Below, piece after piece: positions 37,770 through 46,865 of a stretch of 64,000 nt of DNA. The notes under the pieces were generated by a model. That model did not search any database. It worked only from the letters and a program-made list of their open reading frames with translations, and was not told the origin of the DNA. Position numbers and translations under genes: made by a program. The stretch comes from Paraliobacillus ryukyuensis (GTDB taxonomy: Bacteria > Bacillota > Bacilli > Bacillales > Amphibacillaceae), in NCBI RefSeq assembly GCF_003315295.1, contig NZ_QNRI01000006.1, positions 62,001-126,000 of the forward strand. The letters run 5' to 3'. Numbering within the stretch: position 1 is the stretch's first letter; every line of letters starts with the position of its first letter.

Positions 37770-38849
37770 ATGAGATTAGTTGCATCGCAAACCTTACAAG
37801 AAGGCGCTGAATTAGCAAGACCGATTTTTAATGAAAAAGGAAAAGTCTTAATCCAAAAAGATGTCACGCTAACTAGTCCGTTGATTAAACGACTCCAAGA
37901 ACGAGGTGTCACTTATGTATATATTAAAGATGAACTAACCGATGATATACATATTAACTCACCGCTTCCTGAAGAAATGCGTTTAGAAGCAATCCAGTTA
38001 GTCAAACAATCTTTCACTACTTTTCAAAATAATGGTTTTGAGAAAAGTGCATTTTTATTAGATAAAACAAGCAAAAATATGACCAATATGGTAGATTCAA
38101 TGATTGGTCAAGTGACAGGGAACGATGAAATTCTAACGGTAATGTCGGACATCTTAATAGCAGATGATTATGTATTTGCACATTCCATTAATGTAACACT
38201 CTATGCTATCGCTTTGGCGACGGAATTGAAATTACCAGCTAAGCAAATTCGTCAGTTAGGTTTAGGCGCGATGTTACATGATGTTGGCAAAATGTTTATA
38301 CCTGATGAAATTTTAAATAAGACTGGAAAATTGACTGATGCAGAATTCGACATCATGAAATCTCATACCGAAAAAGGATTCAACTTTCTTAGGCAGTCAA
38401 CCTCATTTCCTTTATTAATCGCACATTGTGCTTATCAACATCACGAACGATTAGATGGTTCAGGCTATCCAAGAGGAATTAGTCTAGAAGAGATTCATCC
38501 ATTCGGTAAAATACTGGCAATAGCAGACGTCTTTGATGCGGTAACAAGTAATCGTGTCTATCGAGATGCGATGCTTCCTCAAGAAGGACTGGAAGTGTTA
38601 TATGCAGGAAGTGGTAAATTATTTGATCGAGAATTAGTTCGAACGTTTAAAAATGCCATTGCCATTTATCCTAATGGTGCAACAATCCGTTTAAGTGATA
38701 ATCGTATTGCTATCGTTGTTAAACAAAATAATCAACTACATGAACGACCGATTGTACGTGTCATTAAAGAAAATGAGCAAGATGTACAGCCATACGACAT
38801 TGACTTGTCTAAACAATTCGATCTTACTGTTACTAGCTATCAGATCTAA
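37770..38849 (+). CDS. HD-GYP domain phosphodiesterase
   Basis: The 359-aa protein has an N-terminal ~130-residue beta/helical domain (MRLVASQTLQEGAELARPIF, as in DUF3391-type regulators) and a C-terminal HD-GYP domain: MLHDVGKMFIPDEIL, HCAYQHHERLDGSGYP and IADVFDAVTSNRVYR. These domains hydrolyse cyclic dinucleotides, usually c-di-GMP. No membrane segment. Start ATG 37770 behind TTAGGAG. It is followed by a hairpin that overlaps the yunB ribosome binding site. Confidence 0.9.
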   Translation: MRLVASQTLQEGAELARPIFNEKGKVLIQKDVTLTSPLIKRLQERGVTYVYIKDELTDDIHINSPLPEEMRLEAIQLVKQSFTTFQNNGFEKSAFLLDKTSKNMTNMVDSMIGQVTGNDEILTVMSDILIADDYVFAHSINVTLYAIALATELKLPAKQIRQLGLGAMLHDVGKMFIPDEILNKTGKLTDAEFDIMKSHTEKGFNFLRQSTSFPLLIAHCAYQHHERLDGSGYPRGISLEEIHPFGKILAIADVFDAVTSNRVYRDAMLPQEGLEVLYAGSGKLFDRELVRTFKNAIAIYPNGATIRLSDNRIAIVVKQNNQLHERPIVRVIKENEQDVQPYDIDLSKQFDLTVTSYQI

Positions 38850-38920
38850 CATACTTCAGTATTGCAATTGAAAATGTGGTTCTCACGTATGATTAAATTA
38901 ATTTTAGAATAATAAGACTA

Positions 38921-38962
38921 CCCCCTTGTTTATAAGCATAAGCTTAAGCAGGGGGGATTTTT
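38921..38962 (+). terminator. Terminator overlapping the yunB ribosome binding site
   Basis: A 12-bp stem (CCCCCTTGTTTA with TAAGCAGGGGGG, two wobbles) is followed by five Ts. The GGGGGG that should serve yunB is part of the 3' arm. Confidence 0.7.
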
Positions 38963-39754
38963 GTGTGGAAACAAAAGCGTATGAAACGTTATCGAAAAAC
39001 ACCTTCCATTCGTGATTTATTTTTTATATCGGGTATTTTATTTGTTATCCTCACGATCATTAGCCTTGTTATAGTTAATCGAGGAATAAAACCTGTTCTA
39101 ATGGATATTGCGGAAACCAAAAATAAACAATATGCCAATATGGCGATGGGCATCGCCGTAAATAAAAAATTAAATGAAGATTTAGAACTGGAGAATTTAA
39201 TTGATTTTCAATATGATAATACTGGGCGTGTAGTTAGTTATAAGATAAATGCAGCAATGGAAAATCGGGTGCAGCGGAATATTCAGTACAGAGTAGAAAA
39301 TTTTCTGCATCAATTGGAAAAGGGGGTTGTACCTGATACTAGTGCTCCTCTAGACGTTGATATTGAAGCAGAAGAGAAAACAAATGTAGAAACAGTGAAA
39401 GAAAAATCAAACTTAATTGAAATTCCATTTGGTCAAGTTTTGAACCTCCCGTTATTAGCAAATTTAGGACCAAAAGTCCCTGTTAATTTACAATTAATCG
39501 GCTATGTGAGTACAGAAGTTGAAACAAAAGTAACTGGAGTGAAAATAAATAGTGTGCATATTGAACCGGTTGTACACATAGAAGTAGAACTTCGAACAAT
39601 TATTCCATTTGGAACCAAAACCGCGTATGTGAAACAAGAGATACCAATTGGAAGTGGTGGTTACAGTGGTGATGTACCACAATATTATAATAATAATGGC
39701 ACAGGTGATGCATTAGAACCAAATTTGTCCATTCCGTTAGACCCCTTGCAATAG
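38963..39754 (+). CDS. yunB: Sporulation protein YunB
   Basis: The 263-aa protein has one N-terminal membrane segment (about residues 19-38, FFISGILFVILTIISLVIVN) and a long extracytoplasmic domain containing IPFGQVLNLPLLANLGPKVP and IPFGTKTAYVKQEIPIG. The sequence matches B. subtilis YunB, a sporulation protein; deletion there impairs sporulation. Starts at GTG 38963. Probable mother-cell expression; no sigma-E or sigma-K box is proved. The only SD-like sequence is within a terminator hairpin, so a downstream promoter or ribosome opening may be needed. Confidence 0.85.
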   Translation: MWKQKRMKRYRKTPSIRDLFFISGILFVILTIISLVIVNRGIKPVLMDIAETKNKQYANMAMGIAVNKKLNEDLELENLIDFQYDNTGRVVSYKINAAMENRVQRNIQYRVENFLHQLEKGVVPDTSAPLDVDIEAEEKTNVETVKEKSNLIEIPFGQVLNLPLLANLGPKVPVNLQLIGYVSTEVETKVTGVKINSVHIEPVVHIEVELRTIIPFGTKTAYVKQEIPIGSGGYSGDVPQYYNNNGTGDALEPNLSIPLDPLQ

Positions 39755-39807
39755 CCATAGTAACTTGATAAACTGTTGAAGAAAAAGAATAACTAACCTT
39801 ATCGGAT

Positions 39808-39984
39808 CGATGAGATAGAGGCGCAGGATAAAAAGAGTATACTATTGGAGTTGACTGCGAAGATAATAGTAGAAAGGATTATCATGCCGAAGTAAAGGGA
39901 AAGCATTGGTCAGTGTTACTTTACTGGGATATCTTTGAATAAAAGGTATACTGTCATGTCTTTTACGTGATGAGCTGTTGATCG
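39808..39984 (+). promoter_or_regulatory. Lysine riboswitch (L-box)
   Basis: The conserved blocks are present in order: GATAGAGGCGC (39814-39824), AAGAGTA (39833-39839), GCCGAAGTAAAG with TTTACTGGG (P4, 39886-39928) and ACTGTCA (39950-39956). P1 closes between 39808-39818 and 39975-39984 (GATAG with CTGTT, CGAT with ATCG). Lysine binding should favour the downstream terminator and shut off the following transporter gene. Confidence 0.9.
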
Positions 39985-40028
39985 AATCAAAGGTAAACCA
40001 ACAAATGTTCATTTCTTAGAGATGATAG

Positions 40029-40063
40029 AAACAGTAATAGGTTCGTACTATTGCTGTTTTTTT
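40029..40063 (+). terminator. Lysine riboswitch terminator
   Basis: AAACAGTAATAG pairs with CTATTGCTGTTT (one mismatch) around an 8-nt loop, with seven Ts. It lies ~45 nt after the L-box aptamer, as expected for transcriptional control. Confidence 0.85.
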
Positions 40064-40174
40064 AGTGTGCCTAAAACTATCCATATTGGAAGTATTCTTT
40101 TGTAATAAGGTAATAGCTATTAAAGAAGTGGATTGCCATCAGAGATAGCTATAGCTAATATAGGAGGAAAGAAA

Positions 40175-41719
40175 GTGGAAGGAACGGTTTATTCATTACT
40201 ACCAGCTCTTATCATGCTAGTCCTCGTGTTGTTAACGAGAAAGATATTTCTATCTCTAGGAGCTGGGATCTTTGTCGGTGCATTGCTATTGCACAATTTT
40301 CACCTTATAGACAGTCTAAAAGAGATTGTAATGGTTTTTTGGAATATTTTTTACCTAAGTGAAGAAGGCTGGAATTTGGGTAATTTGTATTTGTTAGGTT
40401 TTTTATTGTTACTTGGAATCACAACGGCATTCCTGTCAGCTTCAGGAGGAAGTAAAGCATTTGGTGATTGGGCGATTCGCCAAGTAAAAACGAGAAGAGG
40501 GGCACAACTTATCCCATCCTTTTTAGGAATTATTATTTTTATTGATGACTATTTTAATAGCTTAGCAGTTGGTCAGGTAGCACGTCCAGTAACCGATCGT
40601 TTTAAGGTATCCCGTGCCAAGTTAGCATACATTATTGATTCAACGTCAGCTCCAATTACGGTAATTACCCCTATTTCCAGTTGGGGAGCGTATATTATTG
40701 GAACGTTAGGTTCTATTTTTGCCACCGCAGAAGTGACAGCTTATCAACCATTAGAGGCATTTGTTAGAATGATCCCACTAAATTTTTATGCATTTGCTGC
40801 TATTTTGATGGTATTTCTTGTTGCTTATTTCAACCTAAATATTGGACTAATGCGGAAACATGAAGAAAGGGCAATTGCTACAGGAGAATTATTTGATCAA
40901 GAAAAAGGAAATATAGCAGGTGACGCAGAAACTAGTCTAACTGCTCATACAAATGGTAGAATACATCATTTACTTGTACCAATCGGTAGTTTGATCCTCG
41001 TTACAGTCTCTGCGATGTTAGTAACTGGTTATCGGGCTACGAATGGACAAGCGACGATTTTAACCATGTTTGAAAATACCAATGTCAACTTGTCCTTGTT
41101 TGTGGGTGGTTTAGCAGCGGTAATGGTTGCATTCATTTTCTTTGTGCCGTTATCTTTCCCAAAAGTTTCTGTGAGCAAGATTATCAAAGAGGGAATTCAG
41201 GCCATGCTTCCTGCTATTTACATTTTAATACTAGCATGGATGATTGGTGCTATTATAAATGCAATTGGAACGGGCGATTATTTAGCTGAATTGATTGAAC
41301 AAGTAGCATTTAATACTAATTATTTGGCGTTTCTGTTATTTATGATTTCAGGGATAATGGCTTTAGCAACAGGTACATCTTGGGGCACATTTGGCATGAT
41401 GCTACCAATTGCCGCTCAAATTGCATTGGTCTATGATGTTACTTTGGTATTACCTGCCATGGCTGCGGTACTAGCTGGTTCTGTATTTGGCGATCACTGC
41501 TCACCAATCTCAGATACTTCGATTTTATCGTCAACAGGAGCAGGTGCGAACCATATTGACCACGTATTAACCCAATTGCCTTATGCGCTTTTAAGTGCGC
41601 TTGCTACAGGTTTAGGTTATTTTGTTTATGGCTTTTTAGGAAGCGTTATGTTGTCTCTATGTGTTACAATTGTGTGTGTTGTCTTGATTGCTACTATTAC
41701 GTATAAGATTATAAAATAA
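40175..41719 (+). CDS. lysW: NhaC-superfamily transporter, probable lysine permease LysW
   Basis: The 514-aa membrane protein has about 12-13 helices and belongs to the NhaC-type antiporter superfamily: FLGIIIFIDDYFNSLAVGQVARPVTDRF is split here by the landmark DDYFNSLAVGQVARPVTD, then STSAPITVITPISSWGAYI and late GSVFGDHCSPISDTSILSS. Such proteins are usually called Na+/H+ antiporters, but a lysine riboswitch controls this one, and L-box-regulated NhaC-type members have been proposed as lysine transporters. Start GTG 40175 behind TAGGAGG (7 nt); an in-frame ATG at 40133 lacks a site. Transport of lysine is inference. Confidence 0.82.
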   Translation: MEGTVYSLLPALIMLVLVLLTRKIFLSLGAGIFVGALLLHNFHLIDSLKEIVMVFWNIFYLSEEGWNLGNLYLLGFLLLLGITTAFLSASGGSKAFGDWAIRQVKTRRGAQLIPSFLGIIIFIDDYFNSLAVGQVARPVTDRFKVSRAKLAYIIDSTSAPITVITPISSWGAYIIGTLGSIFATAEVTAYQPLEAFVRMIPLNFYAFAAILMVFLVAYFNLNIGLMRKHEERAIATGELFDQEKGNIAGDAETSLTAHTNGRIHHLLVPIGSLILVTVSAMLVTGYRATNGQATILTMFENTNVNLSLFVGGLAAVMVAFIFFVPLSFPKVSVSKIIKEGIQAMLPAIYILILAWMIGAIINAIGTGDYLAELIEQVAFNTNYLAFLLFMISGIMALATGTSWGTFGMMLPIAAQIALVYDVTLVLPAMAAVLAGSVFGDHCSPISDTSILSSTGAGANHIDHVLTQLPYALLSALATGLGYFVYGFLGSVMLSLCVTIVCVVLIATITYKIIK

Positions 41720-41726
41720 ATCCTGA

Positions 41727-41762
41727 AAGAGCTGCTCGATTGATGGGCAGCTCTTCTTAAAT
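41727..41762 (+). terminator. Terminator after the lysine transporter gene
   Basis: AAGAGCTGCTC pairs with GGGCAGCTCTT (one wobble), followed by CTTAAATT. The T tract is weak. Confidence 0.55.
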
Positions 41763-41948
41763 TATTTAGGAAAAAATAGACATAAATATTCCTTTGACAT
41801 GCAGGGGGATACGCCTTATAATCAATAAATATCAGAAAAAAATAAAAATTGTAACCATTTAGTTTTAAAGTTAACAAACTATCCTGCGTTTAGAATAGTT
41901 TGAATATTTTAAAAATAGATGTGGATGTAATTGAAGGGAGTAGTTATT

Positions 41949-43430
41949 ATGGATAATCGTTCGCAATGGGGATCACGTTTAGGGTTCTTACTAGCGGCAA
42001 TGGGATCAGCTATTGGATTGGGCAATATTTGGCGATTTCCAGCAACAGCTTATGAAAATGGTGGAGGTGCATTTTTCCTACCCTATTTATTTGCTTTGTT
42101 AACAGCAGGAATTCCACTATTAATTATGGAGTATACCATAGGCCATAAATATCGTAGTTCAGCACCACGATCTTTTAAACGAATTAGTAAAGGGATGGAA
42201 TGGATTGGTTGGTGGCAAGTTATCATCTCATTCGTAATTTCCACTTACTATCCAATCATTATCGCTTGGGCAGTTATGTATGCGTATTTCTCTTTTGGTC
42301 AAAGTTGGGGAGATGATGCAACAAGCTTCTTTGTAGGTGATTTCTTACAGGTTGCAGATGCAGGAACGTTTGGCGCAATTGTACCTAGTGTACTGTTTCC
42401 ATTATTAGGGTTATGGGCTGTTGTTTTTATTATTTTAGGACTAGGCGTTAAAAAAGGAATTGAGGTAGCGAATAAGATCTTTATTCCATTACTGGCTATT
42501 ATATTTATTATTATTGTTATTCGAGCAGTAACGTTACCAGGTGCGGTAGAAGGATTAAATGCCTTCTTTGCACCAGATTGGTCACAAATCAAAGATGGTT
42601 CTGTCTGGGTAGCAGCTTATGGACAAATTTTCTTTAGTTTATCGATTGCTTTTGCGATTATGATCACTTATTCATCGTATTTGCCGAAAAAATCGGATAT
42701 TACCAATAACGCATTTATTACTGGGTTAGCAAACTCTTCATTTGAGTTGCTTGCAGGAATTGGTGTTTTTGCTGCATTAGGATTCATGGCTTCACAAACT
42801 GATCAGGCCGTAGCAGATGTTGTTCAAGGCGGTGTAGGATTAGCCTTTATGGTTTTCCCTGAGATTATTAGTGAGATGCCTGCATCAGGATTATTCGGAT
42901 TTTTATTCTTTGCTTCCTTAGTATTAGCTGGATTATCTTCAATGATATCTATATCTGAGACTTATATTGCAGGAATTCAAGAGAAATTCAATGTTTCACG
43001 TCGTGTTTCCGTTACGATTGGTGGAGGACTCGCTGCTATTGTGTCTTTATTCTATGCTAATCAAGGCGGTTTAAACTTACTCGACACTGTGGATTACTTT
43101 ATTAATAATTATGGTGTTGCACTAGCTGGATTATTTGAAGTAGTAGCTATTGCATGGTTTGCTCGTTCGCTGAAAGATTTACAAAACTATGCGAATGATG
43201 TATCAGATATCCGATTAGGTAGCTGGTGGAGATTATGCTTAGGTATTATTACTCCAGTTGTATTAGGATTTATGATGCTACAAAACTTGCTTGGCGATCT
43301 GAAAGATAACTATGGTGGTTACCCAATTGATTTCTTATTTAGCTTTGGCTGGATAGTAGCTATTAGTGCGATGTTCTTAGGAGCAATATTAACCATTAAA
43401 AAATGGCCAAATGAAACAAAAAGTCAGTAA
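41949..43430 (+). CDS. Sodium-dependent NSS-family transporter
   Basis: The 493-aa neurotransmitter:sodium symporter family protein has ~11-12 helices. WGSRLGFLLAAMGSAIGLGN and IWRFPATAYENGGGAFF (helix 1) include the sodium/amino-acid site. A membrane-spanning partner of the MetS type is encoded next. NSS proteins take up amino acids with sodium; the small subunit suggests methionine and/or alanine as in Corynebacterium MetPS. Start ATG 41949 follows GAAGGGAG. Confidence 0.9.
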   Translation: MDNRSQWGSRLGFLLAAMGSAIGLGNIWRFPATAYENGGGAFFLPYLFALLTAGIPLLIMEYTIGHKYRSSAPRSFKRISKGMEWIGWWQVIISFVISTYYPIIIAWAVMYAYFSFGQSWGDDATSFFVGDFLQVADAGTFGAIVPSVLFPLLGLWAVVFIILGLGVKKGIEVANKIFIPLLAIIFIIIVIRAVTLPGAVEGLNAFFAPDWSQIKDGSVWVAAYGQIFFSLSIAFAIMITYSSYLPKKSDITNNAFITGLANSSFELLAGIGVFAALGFMASQTDQAVADVVQGGVGLAFMVFPEIISEMPASGLFGFLFFASLVLAGLSSMISISETYIAGIQEKFNVSRRVSVTIGGGLAAIVSLFYANQGGLNLLDTVDYFINNYGVALAGLFEVVAIAWFARSLKDLQNYANDVSDIRLGSWWRLCLGIITPVVLGFMMLQNLLGDLKDNYGGYPIDFLFSFGWIVAISAMFLGAILTIKKWPNETKSQ

Positions 43431-43447
43431 AGAAAGGTGTGCTTACT

Positions 43448-43552
43448 ATGACAGGATCTGCGATTGCAATGTTTGTTGTCGGAGCAGTCATCATATGGGG
43501 TGGATTAGCAACAAGTATTACTTATGCAATTGTTAAAGCTTCAAAAAAATAA
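43448..43552 (+). CDS. MetS-like NSS transporter small subunit (34 aa)
   Basis: This 34-aa single-helix protein (MTGSAIAMFVVGAVIIWGGL...) matches the MetS pattern: a short N-terminus, one membrane helix with WGGL, and a basic tail (KASKK). It follows the NSS transporter by 17 nt with AAAGGTG upstream, and is too short for ordinary gene finding. Homologues are required for full activity of the partner transporter in Corynebacterium. Confidence rests on motif, position and spacing. Confidence 0.85.
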   Translation: MTGSAIAMFVVGAVIIWGGLATSITYAIVKASKK

Positions 43553-43576
43553 GCGAAACTGTTTAATAACTTAACT

Positions 43577-43616
43577 AAACCGGATGATGATGTGGAATCA
43601 TATTATCATCCGGTTT
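43577..43616. terminator. Terminator between metS-like gene and lytH
   Basis: AACCGGATGAT pairs with ATCATCCGGTT around a ~15-nt loop, followed by TTCATTTTTT. Confidence 0.8.
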
Positions 43617-43634
43617 TCATTTTTTATGAATTGT

Positions 43635-44594
43635 CTAATTCCGTGCTTGCTTTTCCCATCTTTTTAAATGCGAATATGGATCGAATGCCCATTCACTGTA
43701 TCCGTTATCTTTATACATACCATAATGTAAATGTGGTGGGAATTTACCGGATGTACCTGGTGGGCCGTATCCCGAAGCACCAACAGAACCAATTACATCC
43801 CCTGGTTTTACAATGTCTCCAACCTTTAATCCATCTTTAAATCCGTTTAAGTGAGCAAAATAATGGTAGGTATTGTAAATGTCCCGAATACCAATGCGCC
43901 AGCCACCAAAACGATTCCAACCGACAATCTCTACAACACCATAACGGGTGGCTTTAACGGGGGTTCCATAATTAGCAAAAATATCGGTTCCTTCATGGAT
44001 ACGTCTACCGCCAAATCCCCTAGCATCCCCCCATGTACTTCGGTAACTATAGTTATGTTGTAAAGGAATCGGGAAATCATTATCATCTAGTTCAATGGTG
44101 CCAAATGTTTTATATATTTTTGCTATTTCCTCAATGGTTTGCACGTTTATAGCTCGTTGATAAAAGTTCCATAATGCAATTTTTATATCTTGTTCAGATG
44201 TACCCCATTGCAATATCCAGTGTGCCATGGTAGCTAATGTGTCTTCATCATTTGCCGGATCAGCTTTGCCATCGCCATTTCCATCTTGTCCAATCCCATT
44301 GTATAGTTGAATAAATGTCGCATCTTTTATTTGATCAAGATTACCTAACCCATACCATTGTTCATTTGGAAATTCGATAGCTATCAAGTTGTCATTCGAT
44401 GCCTCTTTTTTTATGTTTTTTTCATATTGATTGATTGCAGCTAAGTAATACCAAGGAATAAAAGTTAGTGCTTCTGTTTTTTTAAACATTGCCATTTTTT
44501 CTATCTCATCATTTGCCTCTTTTTCTTCTGCTATTACCTGGGAAATAAAAAAAGGACATAAAAAACAAATGATAATTAATGTTTTTTTAACCAC
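43635..44594 (-). CDS. lytH: L-Ala-D-Glu endopeptidase LytH (M23 family)
   Basis: The 319-aa secreted peptidase has a signal peptide (VVKKTLIIICFLCPFFISQV, then AEEKEAN), an N-terminal ~170-residue domain including YNGIGQDGNGDGKADPAND, and an M23 metallopeptidase domain. Zinc ligands: HEGTDIFANYG (HxxxD) and PPHLHYGMY (HxH), with VEIVGWNRFGGWR typical of M23. B. subtilis LytH (YunA) cuts spore cortex stem peptides to L-Ala. Start GTG 44594 has AGGAGGTGA 7 nt upstream and gives a clean signal peptide; longer frames do not. Likely sigma-K controlled, not proved. Confidence 0.88.
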   Translation of the reverse strand: MVKKTLIIICFLCPFFISQVIAEEKEANDEIEKMAMFKKTEALTFIPWYYLAAINQYEKNIKKEASNDNLIAIEFPNEQWYGLGNLDQIKDATFIQLYNGIGQDGNGDGKADPANDEDTLATMAHWILQWGTSEQDIKIALWNFYQRAINVQTIEEIAKIYKTFGTIELDDNDFPIPLQHNYSYRSTWGDARGFGGRRIHEGTDIFANYGTPVKATRYGVVEIVGWNRFGGWRIGIRDIYNTYHYFAHLNGFKDGLKVGDIVKPGDVIGSVGASGYGPPGTSGKFPPHLHYGMYKDNGYSEWAFDPYSHLKRWEKQARN

Positions 44595-44773
44595 GCAATC
44601 ACCTCCTCGTACCAAATTCCTACGAATTAGTGTGTACAATGAATGGGAAATGATAGATGTTAAAATCAACCACTATCTTAGTTTTTCCAGTTTTTTTACT
44701 GATATAATAGGCTATTTTACATGTGGTATGTTAGAATAATATTAACGATTTGGTATGGCAAAGGAGTAGAAAA

Positions 44774-45052
44774 ATGATGGTTGAAATTCAAGGACAGGCA
44801 TATGAAGTTATTGAAGATAAAAAATCTGGGTTTGATATAAAAGCATTTGAAGAGCGATATAGTGAGATTTTGTCGAAATACGACTTTATTGTAGGTGATT
44901 GGGGTTATGAACAGCTGCGGTTAAAAGGGTTTTATGATGATCAAAATCCAAAATCTTCATTTGATACGAAATTCAGTACTGTGGAAGATTATTTGTATGA
45001 ATATTGTAACTTTGGCTGTGCTTATTTTATTGCAAAACGCATCGATAAATAA
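44774..45052 (+). CDS. yutD: DUF1027 family protein YutD
   Basis: The 92-aa cytosolic protein matches B. subtilis YutD: VEIQGQAYEVIEDKKSGFD, DFIVGDWGYEQLRLKGFY and the C-terminal YLYEYCNFGCAYFIAKRI. Function unknown; the DWGYEQLRLKGFY block is highly conserved in Firmicutes. ATG 44774 follows AAGGAG (7 nt). Its stop codon lies within the loop of the gene's own terminator. Confidence 0.88.
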   Translation: MMVEIQGQAYEVIEDKKSGFDIKAFEERYSEILSKYDFIVGDWGYEQLRLKGFYDDQNPKSSFDTKFSTVEDYLYEYCNFGCAYFIAKRIDK

Positions 45053-45067
45053 ATCGATGCGTTTTTT
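45034..45067 (+). terminator. Terminator overlapping the yutD stop codon
   Basis: AAAACGCATCGAT pairs perfectly with ATCGATGCGTTTT and ends in a T run; TAA of yutD sits between the arms. Confidence 0.9.
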
Positions 45068-45075
45068 ACAATCAT

Positions 45076-46629
45076 TTATAAAATATAACTACCAAAGTAA
45101 ATCGTTAATAATACAATGTGTATTGTCATAAAGTAAAACAATTTCATCCAAGTATGCCATTCAAATCGTTTTTCTCCTAAATAAGTTGAAAAATAGGCTA
45201 TCATCCCAAATATTGTTGTAAATACGTAATTACTAAATGGAAATGTTAAAAAGGACGGTGCACTATTCATGACAGTCTCAGTAAAGAAAGTATCTATTGT
45301 TAAATAACAGCTAACCGCATAAATGGCTATACCCAAGTAATAAATCCATTTTGGATCCGTATCAATGAAGCGTCTTCGAATCACATAGATTAGTCCTATT
45401 AAACAAAAGGTAATTAGGTACCACTTAATTCCTAAAATAAATGTAAGAAATGAGAACGAAATCATCCCGAATGCTTTTCCACTTGCAAAAAGAAAGTCGT
45501 CCCTAGAGATTTTATTTCCTTGCTCAATCCAATTGTTTTTGCTGGAAGAGACCAGGACTGTGTTTTTATCTGCACTCTGATCAATCCAAGCAATAATTTG
45601 GTCACTAATCCATTGTGGTTTGCTTGACAGCTTAGATGTGTTACTTCGTCGAGTCACGTCCCAAGTATTGTTCGTATAAGTTGCCTCATAAATATTAAAG
45701 GAAGTCGTATCTCGATACTTTGTCTCACTGTAACCCAAAGCACTGAACAAAGTAGTTATGTTTCCATTTTGATAATTGAGTGTGAAGTCACTTATATCTG
45801 TAAGCATTGTTTGTGCATATGGATCAGGAAAGGTAACTTGTTGAATTGAGCTATTCATTGTTTCTAAATCTATTTGTAATAAGAATAGCTCTTGTTGATT
45901 CTTACTTTTGTGACTTTTCCCTGCCACTAAATAAAGTAAATTTACTTTTTGTTTGTTACTTGTTACAGCTGCTTATTTTATCTTTTTCATACTGGAAATT
46001 TCTATTTCTTGAGAAAATAAAGTTTCCCCTTGATCAGAGTTGATTTTTACCATAATAGGGTTAGCTTCATTATTAATTGTGAGGAGCCTGGGTTTATCTT
46101 CATCTGAAATAATTTTCCATTTTATTCGATCATTTTCTAATTCAAATATGGTTTTCTCTTCCGTACTTTCTCCCTCAAATTGTTTAATTTGCCTGTCTTG
46201 TTGATAAAACAATTGCTCATTTAATGTGTAAAAACTATCTATATCTTTTACTACAACCGAACCTGATGCATCAAACATTTTATCCTTGTTTATGTAATAG
46301 AGTTTATTATTGATGTTTATAAAATTGTTCCATTTATTAAAAGGAATATTAGAAAAACTTTTATTATCTTTCGGGGCTAAAGAATTGATATCATAAGATT
46401 TTTTTATAAATTCTGTATTATCACCGTATTGATAAATTGAAAAAGAATTGGTGCTATCTTTCTCTATTAAAGGGTATTTATTTCCATAGCTTTCCCCAAC
46501 TTTGATCCCTCGACTCCAACCTCCAGCTGGTGGTTCTGTTACTTCATTTATTGAATCCCAGAATATAATCCCCACTCCAATGAGTAAAAAACAAATAGGG
46601 ATAATCCAATATAGTCTTTTAACTAACAA
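45076..46629 (-). pseudogene. Membrane protein gene split by an in-frame stop
   Basis: Two frames, 46629-45973 (218 aa) and 45927-45076 (283 aa), lie in the same reading phase and are separated only by TAA at 45975-45973. Reading through gives ...SSMKKIK-stop-AAVTSNKQ...LLYLVAGKS..., a continuous product of about 517 residues. It has an N-terminal membrane segment (YWIIPICFLLIGVGIIFW), a ~330-residue outside domain of short repeated strand-like blocks, and 4-5 C-terminal helices. The second half has no ribosome binding site before its GTG. Most likely a nonsense mutation in one gene. No family recognised. Confidence 0.8.
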
Positions 46630-46786
46630 GCACCGCTCACTCCTTATTTACTAAAATGTTTTTAAAATCAAAAAATTCTAAAATTTAATCGATGATTTAT
46701 TGTAACATTTTTTGTATTTTTATGTATTATTTTTTTGTTTTAGTAGTGAAATTTAGTGAAAATGTTTAACTAGTATTAATTGTGAT

Positions 46787-46831
46787 AAAAAAAGCTGTCA
46801 TAGCGCGATTTACTTCACACTATAACAGCAA
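46787..46831 (-). terminator. Terminator of the cupin gene
   Basis: On the minus strand GCTGTTATAG pairs with CTATGACAGC (one mismatch), followed by a seven-T run. Confidence 0.75.
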
Positions 46832-46865
46832 AAAATTCGTTATGGATATATCAAAAGGGTTGATT

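Noticed and set aside
40133-40174. Earlier start of the NhaC-type gene
   Set aside because: No ribosome binding site; TAGGAGG stands 7 nt before GTG 40175.
45927-45927. Second half of the split gene as a separate gene starting at GTG 45927
   Set aside because: No ribosome binding site precedes it, and it is in phase with the upstream half across one stop codon.
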